Positions 35,704-43,680 of a DNA stretch of 64,000 nt are shown in pieces. The position numbers and the translations under genes are program-made. This DNA comes from Bacillota bacterium. GTDB lineage: Bacteria > Bacillota > Sulfobacillia > Sulfobacillales > Sulfobacillaceae. Positions within the stretch are counted from its first letter, which is position 1. Each line of letters opens with the position of its first letter. The DNA lies in NCBI GenBank assembly GCA_026627385.1, contig JAPNUR010000006.1, positions 62,001 to 126,000 on the forward strand, in the 5' to 3' direction. The notes beneath the pieces were generated by a model. The model was not told the origin of the DNA and did no database searches. It was given only the letters and a program-made list of their open reading frames with translations.

Positions 35704-36717
35704 ATGTCGTTACCTGAACTTTGGTTTGCCTTAATTGCCATTCTTTTTATGGGGTATCTCTTTCTCGAAGGGTTTGACTATGGCGTGGGGATGCTGCTCC
35801 CCTTTTTGGGTCGCACCGACCAGGAGCGGCGCGCGCTCCTGGCCACCATTGGGCCGGTCTGGGATGCCAACGAAGTGTGGCTCATTACGGCCGGAGGCGC
35901 GCTGTTTGCCGCGTTTCCCAACTGGTACGCTACCTTGTTTAGCGGCTTTTATCTCGGGCTTGCGCTGTTGCTCGGGGGGCTCATTGTGCGGGGGGTGGCC
36001 ATTGAATTTCGCAGCAAAGATGCTCATCCTGCGTGGCGCCGCCGGTGGGATGCGCTCATCGTGATAGGGAGTGCCATTCCGCCCATTGTGTGGGGGCTGG
36101 CAATGGGGGATATGCTGCATGGGGTCGCGATTAACGCCCACATGAACTATGTGGGAGGATTTTTGGGCCTCATTAACCCGTATGCGGTGGTCGGCGCCAT
36201 AGCCCTGGTGTTGCTCTTCTTACTGCACGGCGCCCTCTATTTAGATTTGAAGGCGCCGGAACCACTGGCGGAGCGGGCCCACCGTTGGGCGTATCAACTC
36301 GGGATGTGGGCCACGGGGTTTTATTTCCTCTTTGTGATTCTCAGCTACTTTTACGCCAACTTTGCGCACAAGTTGGGCGTAGACCCGGGCCCCATTCCCA
36401 TTATGGCCGGGCTGAGCATGGTGGCGATTCGCCTCTTTTTGCCGGGACGCCACCGTGTGGCCGCGTTCTGGGCTGGGGCGCTCACCATCGTTCTGTCGAC
36501 GGCCAGCGTCTTCCTGGCCCTCTATCCGCGGGTCATGATTTCCACGCTCAATCCCCATTGGAGCCTCACCATCTATAATGCCGCGTCCAATCCTTATAGC
36601 CTCAAAGTCATGACCATTGTCGCGGTGACGGTGTTGCCCATTGTTCTCGCGTATCAAGCGTGGTCATACTGGGTCTTTCGGCGGCGGGTATCATTTAAGG
36701 ATACGTTTCATTATTAA
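35704..36717 (+). CDS. cydB: Cytochrome bd quinol oxidase subunit II (copy 2)
   Basis: A 337-residue, eight-helix subunit II starting MSLPELWF with GGAGG upstream. LEGFDYGVGML, GRTDQERRALLATIGPVWDA and the C-terminal SLKVMTIVAVTVLPIVLAYQ block are present. It is exactly the length of copy 1 counted from its ACG codon. It lies 20 nt after cydA, and a hairpin follows at 36755-36774. Confidence 0.95.
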   Translation: MSLPELWFALIAILFMGYLFLEGFDYGVGMLLPFLGRTDQERRALLATIGPVWDANEVWLITAGGALFAAFPNWYATLFSGFYLGLALLLGGLIVRGVAIEFRSKDAHPAWRRRWDALIVIGSAIPPIVWGLAMGDMLHGVAINAHMNYVGGFLGLINPYAVVGAIALVLLFLLHGALYLDLKAPEPLAERAHRWAYQLGMWATGFYFLFVILSYFYANFAHKLGVDPGPIPIMAGLSMVAIRLFLPGRHRVAAFWAGALTIVLSTASVFLALYPRVMISTLNPHWSLTIYNAASNPYSLKVMTIVAVTVLPIVLAYQAWSYWVFRRRVSFKDTFHY

Positions 36718-36754
36718 AATAGAATACAATGTCCGATGGTCCGGTGTATCGGCG

Positions 36755-36774
36755 GGGCGGCCTTTTGGCCGCCC
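36755..36774 (+). terminator. Hairpin after cydAB copy 2
   Basis: GGGCGGCC (36755-36762), loop TTTT, GGCCGCCC (36767-36774). There is no T-run after the stem, so termination would be weak. It may instead protect the 3' end. The rest of the 262-bp gap before the HemY-like gene shows no gene. Confidence 0.45.
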
Positions 36775-36979
36775 GTCGGCTCGTGTCTCAGTCTCTGGGG
36801 CTGTCGCGTTGGCGGGAGAAATCAACCTGCCAACGATCCACCTGGCAGAGACGGTCCCACACTCACACCGCTCCCCAGACGAGGTTGAGGACAGTTCCTG
36901 CTGATATTTGGTTCCGGCCCTCCCTTGGACTATCCTAATAACGGCTGAATGACTCTGGTCAAAGAAGGAGGGGATGAGC

Positions 36980-38041
36980 GTGCGGCTCGCGATTGTTGGG
37001 GGCGGCATTTCAGGGTTAGCGCTCGCTTATTATGTGACCACGCGTCAGCATGATGCCTCCCGGTTTGATCAAGTCTGTCTCTTTGAGGCGAGTCCACGGC
37101 TTGGTGGCGTGATTGATACGCGACTTTGGGAAAGCTATGTGCTGGAGATGGGGCCGGATAGCTTGGTGGATAAACCGGGCGGGGCGGTAGAGCTCATTCG
37201 CGAGATCGGACTTGGCGACCATCTCATCCCCATGAACCCGGACGCAAAGCCACCACTCATGCGCACGACGGACGGATGGAAGCCGTTCCCAAGCACCGAG
37301 ACGCGTTCTTACTCGCTCGACGTGGGGGTCCATCTGTTGGTTGAGCGCCTTGGCGACCGCCTGAAATCCGTAGACATTAAGCTGAACCGCCCGGTTTCCC
37401 GCGTCATGCGGGCGAGCACAGGGTGGTACCTTGACGGGGACGATACGCCCTACGACGCCATGGTGCTGGCACTGCCGGCCTCGGTGATTCCCCTGATCCT
37501 GGAAGAATCTGGGGATCCCCTGTCTTGGTGCCAACATGTGCAGTATCAGCCGCGGGCTGTTGTGGGGGCGGTTTACAGGCCTGATAGCTTTCAGGCACTG
37601 GACCTCGTGCAGCATACCGGGTTTGTGGTCTCCCCGCAGGTGGGTTTAGGGCTGACGGCCGTGACATGGCTTTCGAGCAAGTGGCCCTACCGACGTCGCA
37701 GCCCTTACATTGTGTTGCGCACATTTTGGGGTCCGCCAGGCGAGAATCCCGGAGCGTGGAGCGATAGCGAGCTCCTGCGGCGCCATCAGCAAGCACTCGA
37801 AGCGCTAGCGGGACTGAGAGGCGCCCCTCTCTGGCATACGATCCAACGACTAGAGACTGCTTTGCCTCAGGTGGACGGGCGCGTCACCATTGAGCCAATC
37901 GCTTCTGACCACGGCTATCTTTCGTTTCTGGGTCCCTATCGCATAGGCCCTGGTGTCAGCGATTGCGTGAAAGCCGCGGCAGAGGAGGCGGATCGGGTAT
38001 TGGCCTGGGGACAACAGCGCACTCTAGGGAGAAGGCGGTAA
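36980..38041 (+). CDS. Compact HemY-like porphyrinogen oxidase / FAD amine oxidase family
   Basis: A 353-residue flavoprotein. FAD site IVGGGISGLALAYYV, then LFEASPRLGGVIDT and LEMGPDSLVDKPGGAVELIREIGL, which match protoporphyrinogen/coproporphyrinogen oxidases. The C-terminus lacks a clear FAD-closing GGDW-type motif. Typical HemY enzymes are about 460-480 residues. The missing part falls after residue 100, where the membrane/substrate domain should be; KPFPSTETRS runs straight into DVGVHLLVERLGDRL. It may be a minimal or altered enzyme. GTG 36980 is 8 nt from AAGGAGG; ATG 36974 is only 2 nt away. It follows cydAB copy 2, so haem supply is the likely role. Confidence 0.7.
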   Translation: MRLAIVGGGISGLALAYYVTTRQHDASRFDQVCLFEASPRLGGVIDTRLWESYVLEMGPDSLVDKPGGAVELIREIGLGDHLIPMNPDAKPPLMRTTDGWKPFPSTETRSYSLDVGVHLLVERLGDRLKSVDIKLNRPVSRVMRASTGWYLDGDDTPYDAMVLALPASVIPLILEESGDPLSWCQHVQYQPRAVVGAVYRPDSFQALDLVQHTGFVVSPQVGLGLTAVTWLSSKWPYRRRSPYIVLRTFWGPPGENPGAWSDSELLRRHQQALEALAGLRGAPLWHTIQRLETALPQVDGRVTIEPIASDHGYLSFLGPYRIGPGVSDCVKAAAEEADRVLAWGQQRTLGRRR

Positions 38042-38045
38042 AACA

Positions 38046-38071
38046 CGGTCGTGGCCGGATGACCACGACCG
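38046..38071. terminator. Bidirectional terminator
   Basis: CGGTCGTGG (38046-38054) and CCACGACCG (38063-38071) form a perfect 9-bp stem between the convergent HemY-like and aldolase genes, with CGTTATT after it on the plus strand. Confidence 0.65.
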
Positions 38072-38073
38072 CG

Positions 38074-39141
38074 TTATTGCATGGGCACCTGGGGCAGGAC
38101 GCGACCTTCCAAGCGCGATAGGATGTCGGGAAAATTGGGGCCGGTGGCGGTGATGCCATGATTTTTCAGGCCAATGATGGTGCGCTCCGGGTGGGGGTCA
38201 GCATCCAGGAGATCCGACATGGCGTCGCCCATCTCGACGGTGCCGCAAGGATAGTTAATCGTGGTGGTGGGGATGTTCTCCATCCACGCGTGAATGTGAA
38301 TCAGCGCCCCAATTTCCGGATGTTTGCGGTAGATGCCCCAGTGTTCGACCGCGTCCACCGAAACCCGGAGCGGCTGTGAACCCGGCGCGACCGAGAGCCG
38401 CATGGCGCGCGCGTCAGCGTCGTAGCCCTTGACCAGCAAAATGTCGCGGCTAACGGTGCCGATTTTGCCCTTGTCGACGCCACTTGCGGACATCCAGAAT
38501 TGCTCGCCTTGGTGACGTGCGCTGAGGTTGCCGTAGCTCAGGCCCCCGATGCCAAAGACATGGCGGAGGTGGCGATAGTCTTCGGGAGGCAACATCTCGC
38601 GCACGGGGTAGGGGGCTGGAAAGAGATTCCAAGACGCCAGCGTGCGACTAGCTTCGCGCATTTCGTCCGTCACCTGCGTGCCGCGATGAAGCGCCGCTGG
38701 CAAGTCTTCGTCGAACACATTGTCAATCACCAGATGCGAGGTCGCCAGCGGGGCGATGCGCTCGTAAAGGGCTTCGTGCCAACCCGGCGATTGTTGATCC
38801 ACCGCGTAATTGCCGAGTTCCGGTGTGATGAGGTACAGACGGGGATCTTGAGACGATCCCGCAATAGCGAGGTTGGCGAGTGCCCGCACCAGAAGCGGAT
38901 AGCAGCGGGCCAAAGGATTGTCCAGCACTCCATGCCAGGGGATAAGGCCCACGACAAAGGTCGCCTGTGATTTGCGGCGAAACGGCCTTGGATGGTCGGG
39001 CATCACCGTGTGAAAAACCAGGCCCGCCTCTTCGGGCGTGGCCGCCACTGTGTGACCGTGCGCTAACATGACCGTGAGTAAACGGTCTTGCAGAGCGCGA
39101 ACCCAGTCTGAATCGTTGGGACCACTAAAGGTAAATAACAT
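38074..39141 (-). CDS. Class II aldolase/adducin-family protein with N-terminal extension
   Basis: A 355-residue protein. The C-terminal half (about residues 175-350) is a class II aldolase domain: YGNLSARHQGEQFWMSASGVDKG, metal-binding HIH in GALIHIHAWMEN and a later NHGITATG His. The first 170 residues are a domain that I do not recognise. Known relatives act on fuculose or ribulose phosphates or similar; here the substrate is open. ATG 39141 has an AAGGAGG SD. The shared 16-mer at 39160-39175 lies just upstream, so it probably has its own promoter even though it follows the dehydrogenase gene. Confidence 0.78.
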   Translation of the reverse strand: MLFTFSGPNDSDWVRALQDRLLTVMLAHGHTVAATPEEAGLVFHTVMPDHPRPFRRKSQATFVVGLIPWHGVLDNPLARCYPLLVRALANLAIAGSSQDPRLYLITPELGNYAVDQQSPGWHEALYERIAPLATSHLVIDNVFDEDLPAALHRGTQVTDEMREASRTLASWNLFPAPYPVREMLPPEDYRHLRHVFGIGGLSYGNLSARHQGEQFWMSASGVDKGKIGTVSRDILLVKGYDADARAMRLSVAPGSQPLRVSVDAVEHWGIYRKHPEIGALIHIHAWMENIPTTTINYPCGTVEMGDAMSDLLDADPHPERTIIGLKNHGITATGPNFPDILSRLEGRVLPQVPMQ

Positions 39142-39159
39142 ACGTTCCTCCTTAGACTA

Positions 39160-39175
39160 GCGATTGCTTTTATTA
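39160..39175 (-). promoter_or_regulatory. Shared 16-nt start-proximal element before the aldolase gene
   Basis: GCGATTGCTTTTATTA (plus strand) is identical at 15 of 16 positions to the element at 30213-30228. On the minus strand it gives TAATAA plus AAGCAATCGC, 19 nt before the start codon. Confidence 0.5.
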
Positions 39176-39208
39176 AAAACGTGCCGCATGTTTTCTCCTC
39201 GACTTTCT

Positions 39209-40423
39209 TTAGTGGTTAGGTGCGAATGCGACCTTAATGGCGCCGGAGGATCGATGCTCCAGGACCCGGAAGGCTTCGCGATAATCTTCTAAGGGAAATT
39301 GGTGCGTGACGAGCTGTTCAAGCGGAGCCACAGTCATTCGCAGCCACTCTAGCGCTTCTAAAAATGTGTGACGCGTGGAGTGCCGGTGGCCGTGGGCATA
39401 GCCAAAGGTTCCGACAAGCGTTAGCCGCCGGCTCCAGAGCGGAGTGAAATCAATTGCCGCGGTGTTGGCGCCGCCGATCAATAAAATGGATCCGCCCGGC
39501 CGGGTGAGTGTCAATGCTTGGGCAATGGTGGATGCGCGTCCGACGCTGTCAATGGTGAGGTCGAACCCGCCCGTGTGATACGGGAGTGCACCCCACATGC
39601 CCGGATAGGTCTTGCCAACAATGTCGCGGAGATCAGGCGAAGCGAGAAAAGCGGCGTCGCTTGGCATCTCCAGAATACGGTTTCCGCCCAGTGTTCGGGC
39701 CACCTGGCTTTGCATAGGATAGCGCGAACGGACGACGACGGTCGCCTTTGGCAGGCGGTGGCGTATGAGCGCGAGGGCCAGAAGGCCTAACGTGCCAGCG
39801 CCCATAATGAGGACGGTATGACTGCCCTCAAGCGGAACCCGGCGTAACCCTTCCCATACAATGGCCGTGGGTTCAGCCAACACTGCCCGTTGGTTTGGGA
39901 GATCCTGGGGGATGGGAATCAGTTGGGCGTCCGGCACCCACATGCGGGTCGACCAGCCCCCTGGGGTTGCGCGCGTGTACCCCATGAGGAGCCCAGGGCC
40001 TAAGGCTCCCACCGTTCGGTTCTCGCACTCGTCCGTCTCGCCCCGCTGACAGGCCAGACACGCCGGCACACCACGGGCGCTGCAGGACAAGGTGGGATCA
40101 ACAACCACGCGTTCTCCGGGATTAGCGCCGTTAAGGCGACGCGCTACTACCTCGTGACCTAACACGGCGGGAAAGGATGCCAGCGGTGCCAGGTACGGGG
40201 AGCTTGTGCCGCGCAAGATGGCGATGTCAGATCCGCAAATGCCCGACAACAGCGGGGCTACGGGCACCCATGGCGAATTTCGGTCGTCGACCAACGGGTA
40301 ATGGCGTTCGATTAATCGGACCCCTTGACTTAAGTGCGATTTGTGCACGGACGTGAGTAGACGCTGCCACAATACGCGTGCCGGACGCAATCGGTATTCG
40401 AGAGCCCGATATGTTTCGCTCAT
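39209..40423 (-). CDS. Zinc-binding dehydrogenase (MDR family, threonine/polyol-dehydrogenase-like)
   Basis: A 404-residue MDR protein. The catalytic zinc site lies in SGICGSDIAILRG and AVLGHEVVAR. The Cys-rich structural lobe (SCSARGVPACLACQRGETDEC) is expanded and includes extra residues. The Rossmann motif is VLIMGAGTLGLLALALI. ATG 40423 is preferred, with GGGG 6 nt upstream. It is second in a minus-strand group of FGSW-repeat protein, dehydrogenase and aldolase. The substrate cannot be told; a sugar or polyol would match the aldolase. Confidence 0.8.
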   Translation of the reverse strand: MSETYRALEYRLRPARVLWQRLLTSVHKSHLSQGVRLIERHYPLVDDRNSPWVPVAPLLSGICGSDIAILRGTSSPYLAPLASFPAVLGHEVVARRLNGANPGERVVVDPTLSCSARGVPACLACQRGETDECENRTVGALGPGLLMGYTRATPGGWSTRMWVPDAQLIPIPQDLPNQRAVLAEPTAIVWEGLRRVPLEGSHTVLIMGAGTLGLLALALIRHRLPKATVVVRSRYPMQSQVARTLGGNRILEMPSDAAFLASPDLRDIVGKTYPGMWGALPYHTGGFDLTIDSVGRASTIAQALTLTRPGGSILLIGGANTAAIDFTPLWSRRLTLVGTFGYAHGHRHSTRHTFLEALEWLRMTVAPLEQLVTHQFPLEDYREAFRVLEHRSSGAIKVAFAPNH

Positions 40424-40450
40424 GTTCATCCCCAACGATCCAAAATTGGT

Positions 40451-41077
40451 TCACGTGGCATGTCGGCGGCTAGCATCGGGCGCTGTATTCGCTTGACTGC
40501 GCGCCAGGGTCACTGCCGTGCGCCAGGTGCCAAAGAACTTTCGCGCTGCCCAGTATAGCGACCGATGGGCGCGCCGGGCTGACAAATCGCGTAAATCTTC
40601 ATTCTGCGCTAACAGCCTTTGAATTTCCTGGAGCACGCTGTCTTCAGTATACCGTCGATTGGCGCGAATGGCGTCGGCATCAAATCCGGCGGCGGTGAGA
40701 GCCTCTGCCCAGGAGCCGAAGTGATACGTGGCGGCCGACACGAGGCAATTATCAATTTTTTGCATGGCGTGGGCATAGAGCGGATCGCCCTGTTCCGCAT
40801 GCCGGCGAATTTCCGAAATTAATAAATCAGGCGTCCAATAGCCCCGCCGGTGGCGATTTTGCGCCAGACGGCGCACGGGTGGCACTTTGGCAGCCTTTAA
40901 CGCTTTTGGCCACGAACCAAAGTACCGCCGTCCAGCGGCTAACAGGCTGGGGTCGTCGAGCTGGAGCCGTTGAGGGTTGAGAGACATACCCTGTTGATGG
41001 CGATATTGGATGGTCTCGATGACTAAGTTGCGATTCCATGAGCGTCGCTTGCTATCAGTCAGAAGCTCAGTTGCCAT
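40451..41077 (-). CDS. FGSW-repeat protein, probably DNA-binding
   Basis: A 208-residue soluble basic protein built from three repeats of about 55-60 residues. Each ends in a signature: AAGRRYFGSWPKALKAAK, AATYHFGSWAEALTAAGF and AARKFFGTWRTAVTLAR. Each begins with an aromatic and a LI-x-EI-type helix. Such repeats resemble helix-turn-helix units seen in Firmicute proteins of unknown function. ATG 41077 follows AGAAGGG; an upstream in-frame start is less supported. It is divergent from the DosSR-like pair and shares its boxed region, 28 nt before the dehydrogenase gene. Confidence 0.65.
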   Translation of the reverse strand: MATELLTDSKRRSWNRNLVIETIQYRHQQGMSLNPQRLQLDDPSLLAAGRRYFGSWPKALKAAKVPPVRRLAQNRHRRGYWTPDLLISEIRRHAEQGDPLYAHAMQKIDNCLVSAATYHFGSWAEALTAAGFDADAIRANRRYTEDSVLQEIQRLLAQNEDLRDLSARRAHRSLYWAARKFFGTWRTAVTLARSQANTAPDASRRHAT

Positions 41078-41262
41078 ACTTGTCACCCTTCTTTCGAAGT
41101 CTCTCCAGATAGCCGAGGAAGACAGCACGCGATGTAGATTGATGCGGAGGACGGACGCTCGGGGGAGAGCCGTAGCCACTGACGCCGTGATGACTCACAT
41201 CTCGGGTCGCTGCTTCCTCGGTATCTTCCTTGAGTATTGAGCCTTCCCGACATGGATACCAC

Positions 41263-41319
41263 GGCCAAAGGGCCCGGGATTTGGGTCCCAACGGTCCCTT
41301 GCTCAGGACCGAATGGGTT
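41263..41319. promoter_or_regulatory. DosR-like boxes upstream of the DosS-like kinase gene
   Basis: GGCCAAAGGGCCC (41263-41275), GGGTCCCAACGGTCCC (41283-41298) and GGACCGAATGGGTT (41306-41319). The second is nearly the same as GGGCCCAACGGTCCC at 43743-43757, before the diiron protein. Their place suggests autoregulation of dosSR and possibly control of the divergent FGSW operon. The whole 41078-41414 gap otherwise shows no gene; ATG codons at 41340 and 41355 are in frame with the kinase. Confidence 0.6.
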
Positions 41320-41414
41320 AGGGCCAAGAGATTCCCTACATGTTTGCGAAATGCATGAAATCCACGGATAATGATGAGAGAAAGATCAGGGGGCACGGGA
41401 AGGAGATCGAATCG

Positions 41415-42806
41415 TTGGCCATGTCCAAAGGCTGGCGCGACCGAATTTTGGCCACCATTATGGCAATGGCCGGTGTTGCGCTGACCGTGATGGTGTATGC
41501 GCATTTTCTTCATCCCTTGCATATCCGGCCGGGCCGACGCCTGTTCTTTCTCGGCATTGTTCTCGTGTTTTTTACGGGCGTGTTTTCCTTTGTGGTGTTT
41601 GGGTTGCTAGAGCGCCAGCAAACCCAACTGGAACGGGCGAATGAAGAATTGAAGCGTCGTCGCGATGTCCTGCAAGGCCTATGGGATGCAACGGGCGTGG
41701 TGGCTAACTTGCCGGACCTTGAAGCGGTGTTGCAGCGCATCGTCGATGTGGCGCGCCCATTGTTTGGGGCGGAGTATGCTGCCCTAGCGGTGTTGTCCGA
41801 CGAGGATCCGTCTCAGATTCGTCAATTTATTACGTCGGGCTTATCGCCGGAAGAGCGTCAACGGATTGGCAGTCTACCAACGGGCCGCGGGCTTCTCGGC
41901 GAAGTGATTCGGACAAAACAGGTCATTCGGCTGGATAATATCCGCGATCATCCCCGATCGGCTGGATTTCCACCGCACCACCCGGAGATGACGAGTTTTT
42001 TGGGACTGCCGCTCTTGTACCAGGGGGCGGTGGTGGGTCATCTCTACCTTACCAATAAACCCGGCGGCTTCACGGAACAAGACGAGGTGATGGCGCAGCT
42101 TTTTTCACGCCAGGCGGCGGTGGTGATTTCCAATGCCCGCCTCTATCAAGAGCGAGAAGCTTGGGCGACCATTGAGGAACGCGAACGCATTGGCCGCGAG
42201 CTCCACGATGGGGTTTTGCAAACGCTGTACGGGCTCTCCTTGTCATTGGAATTTTTGTTGGATGTGCACCAGGAACTGGCGCCCGATATCCGCCAGGAGC
42301 TGAACCGCATTACAGAAACGTTAAGCCTAACGATGACGGATATACGCATGTATATCCGGAGCCTGGGCAGTTCGCCGGTGGATTTGTTGGTTGCCCTGAA
42401 GGACATGTTACAACGCACGGGCAATGATGGAGAGGTGACACTGGAACTTCACGATCAAGAGTACTTGTCCCTTGCGGCCGATGCGGTCCACGATCTGGTT
42501 CTCACGGTACAAGAAGCGGTATCCAATTCCAAACGCCACGGACATGCGACGCAGATTGTGGTGGGGTGGGAGAGCACGGACTGGGAGTATCATTTATGGA
42601 TAGAGGACAATGGCCAAGGGTTTGATCCGGAGCGCGTGGATTTAGGATCCAATAATCATTTTGGCTTGGCCAACATGCAGCGGCGAATGGAACGGTTAGG
42701 CGGTACCATGGACATCTCCAGTGCCCCGGGCGAGGGCACCACGGTCCAATTTCGCTGGCCTCGTCCCCCGCTGCGTGTCCACGAAAATGCAGGGGTGGGG
42801 AGGTAG
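41415..42806 (+). CDS. DosS/DosT-like GAF sensor histidine kinase
   Basis: A 463-residue kinase. Two membrane helices (about residues 11-32 and 43-65) and a short coiled coil precede one GAF domain (about 95-245), HisKA_3 dimerisation with the phospho-His in RIGRELHDGVLQTLYG (H264), and an HATPase domain (EDNGQGFDP, FGLANMQRR). The GAF stretch RDHPRSAGFPPHHPEM, then FLGLPL and GHLYLTNK, matches mycobacterial DosS GAF-A: H189 aligns with the haem-ligating His149 and Y211 with Tyr171. A haem sensor of O2, NO or redox state is therefore likely. DosS has two GAFs; here there is one plus membrane anchors. TTG 41415 is 9 nt after AAGGAG; ATG 41421 and 41340 are alternatives. Confidence 0.85.
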   Translation: MAMSKGWRDRILATIMAMAGVALTVMVYAHFLHPLHIRPGRRLFFLGIVLVFFTGVFSFVVFGLLERQQTQLERANEELKRRRDVLQGLWDATGVVANLPDLEAVLQRIVDVARPLFGAEYAALAVLSDEDPSQIRQFITSGLSPEERQRIGSLPTGRGLLGEVIRTKQVIRLDNIRDHPRSAGFPPHHPEMTSFLGLPLLYQGAVVGHLYLTNKPGGFTEQDEVMAQLFSRQAAVVISNARLYQEREAWATIEERERIGRELHDGVLQTLYGLSLSLEFLLDVHQELAPDIRQELNRITETLSLTMTDIRMYIRSLGSSPVDLLVALKDMLQRTGNDGEVTLELHDQEYLSLAADAVHDLVLTVQEAVSNSKRHGHATQIVVGWESTDWEYHLWIEDNGQGFDPERVDLGSNNHFGLANMQRRMERLGGTMDISSAPGEGTTVQFRWPRPPLRVHENAGVGR

Positions 42807-42811
42807 CGACG

Positions 42812-43477
42812 GTGGACTCAAAAGATCAAGATGCCGTTATCCGTGTGGCGATTGTTGACGACCATGAAGTGGTGCGCATGGGCTTAAAGAATTTAATTGA
42901 CCACCAGCCCGATTTACGCGTGGTGGGTGACTACGCGACGGGGCGGGAGGCGATTGAGCACATTCCGCACACTGCGGATGTCGCGGTGTTAGACGTACGT
43001 CTGCCTGATGTCAGTGGTTTTGACGTGTGCCGTGCCATTAAAGATCGCGATGAACGGGTTCAAGTGATTATGCTAACGTCGTTTGGGCAAGATGAGATGC
43101 TCGTGGATGCGATTGACGCGGGAGCTTCCGGATACCTGTTGAAAGAGGCACGCGGACACACGGTGATCGAGGGCATTCGCACAGTCGCGCAAGGCGGCTC
43201 TTTGTTTAGCCCGCAAGTTACTGCGGCTCTCTTTCGGCGGCTGCGTACGGCTCAAGGTCCCGCCGATCCGATTGAGGAGCTCAACGACAACGAAATCAAA
43301 ATCTTGGCGTTGGTGGCCGAAGGCAAAACGAATCGTGAAATTGGCGAGCAGTTATACCTTAGTGAAAAAACGGTGAAGCACTACGTCAGCAATATTTTAA
43401 GTAAGCTGGGCTACACCCGCCGTGCGGAAGCGGCGGCGCATTATGCGCGTTATCAGTCTGACCATCACCGCACCTGA
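42812..43477 (+). CDS. DosR/NarL-family response regulator
   Basis: A 221-residue response regulator. Receiver: VDDHEVVRMGL, phospho-acceptor D61 in VAVLDVRLPD, T89 and K111. A LuxR-type HTH follows: NREIGEQLYLSEKTVKHYVS. Alignment to M. tuberculosis DosR is gap-free around these sites (offset 7): DosR DNA contacts K179 and K182 are K186 and K189 here, and N183 is H190. The GTG 42812 has GGGGAGG at 8 nt and lies 5 nt after the kinase gene. It most likely binds the GGGCC-type dyads mapped across the window. Confidence 0.9.
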   Translation: MDSKDQDAVIRVAIVDDHEVVRMGLKNLIDHQPDLRVVGDYATGREAIEHIPHTADVAVLDVRLPDVSGFDVCRAIKDRDERVQVIMLTSFGQDEMLVDAIDAGASGYLLKEARGHTVIEGIRTVAQGGSLFSPQVTAALFRRLRTAQGPADPIEELNDNEIKILALVAEGKTNREIGEQLYLSEKTVKHYVSNILSKLGYTRRAEAAAHYARYQSDHHRT

Positions 43478-43485
43478 GTCGCGCG

Positions 43486-43596
43486 TCAATGATGATGCCT
43501 TAGCGCCAAAATGCCAGCAATGACCAGGGCCCAGATGGTGACCTGCCATAGTCCCATGACGACCCAAGGATTAATGCGCGTCAATATACTGATCAT
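43486..43596 (-). CDS. 36-residue single-helix membrane peptide ending in HHH
   Basis: A short ORF with an excellent SD (AAGGAGG, 8 nt before ATG 43596). It encodes MISILTRINPWVVMG, a hydrophobic helix continuing WQVTIWALVIAGILAL and the tail RHHH. It is convergent with the response regulator gene and divergent from the diiron protein gene, beside the DosR-like boxes. The family is unknown. It resembles the peptide at 14647-14739 in size, single helix and His-rich end. Confidence 0.6.
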   Translation of the reverse strand: MISILTRINPWVVMGLWQVTIWALVIAGILALRHHH

Positions 43597-43680
43597 TAGA
43601 ACCGCCTCCTTGGGTACCTAAACTAGGTGACCGATTCATCCGTAGTGTAGACCAGCTGAGGCAATACATGCGTCTGCCGG

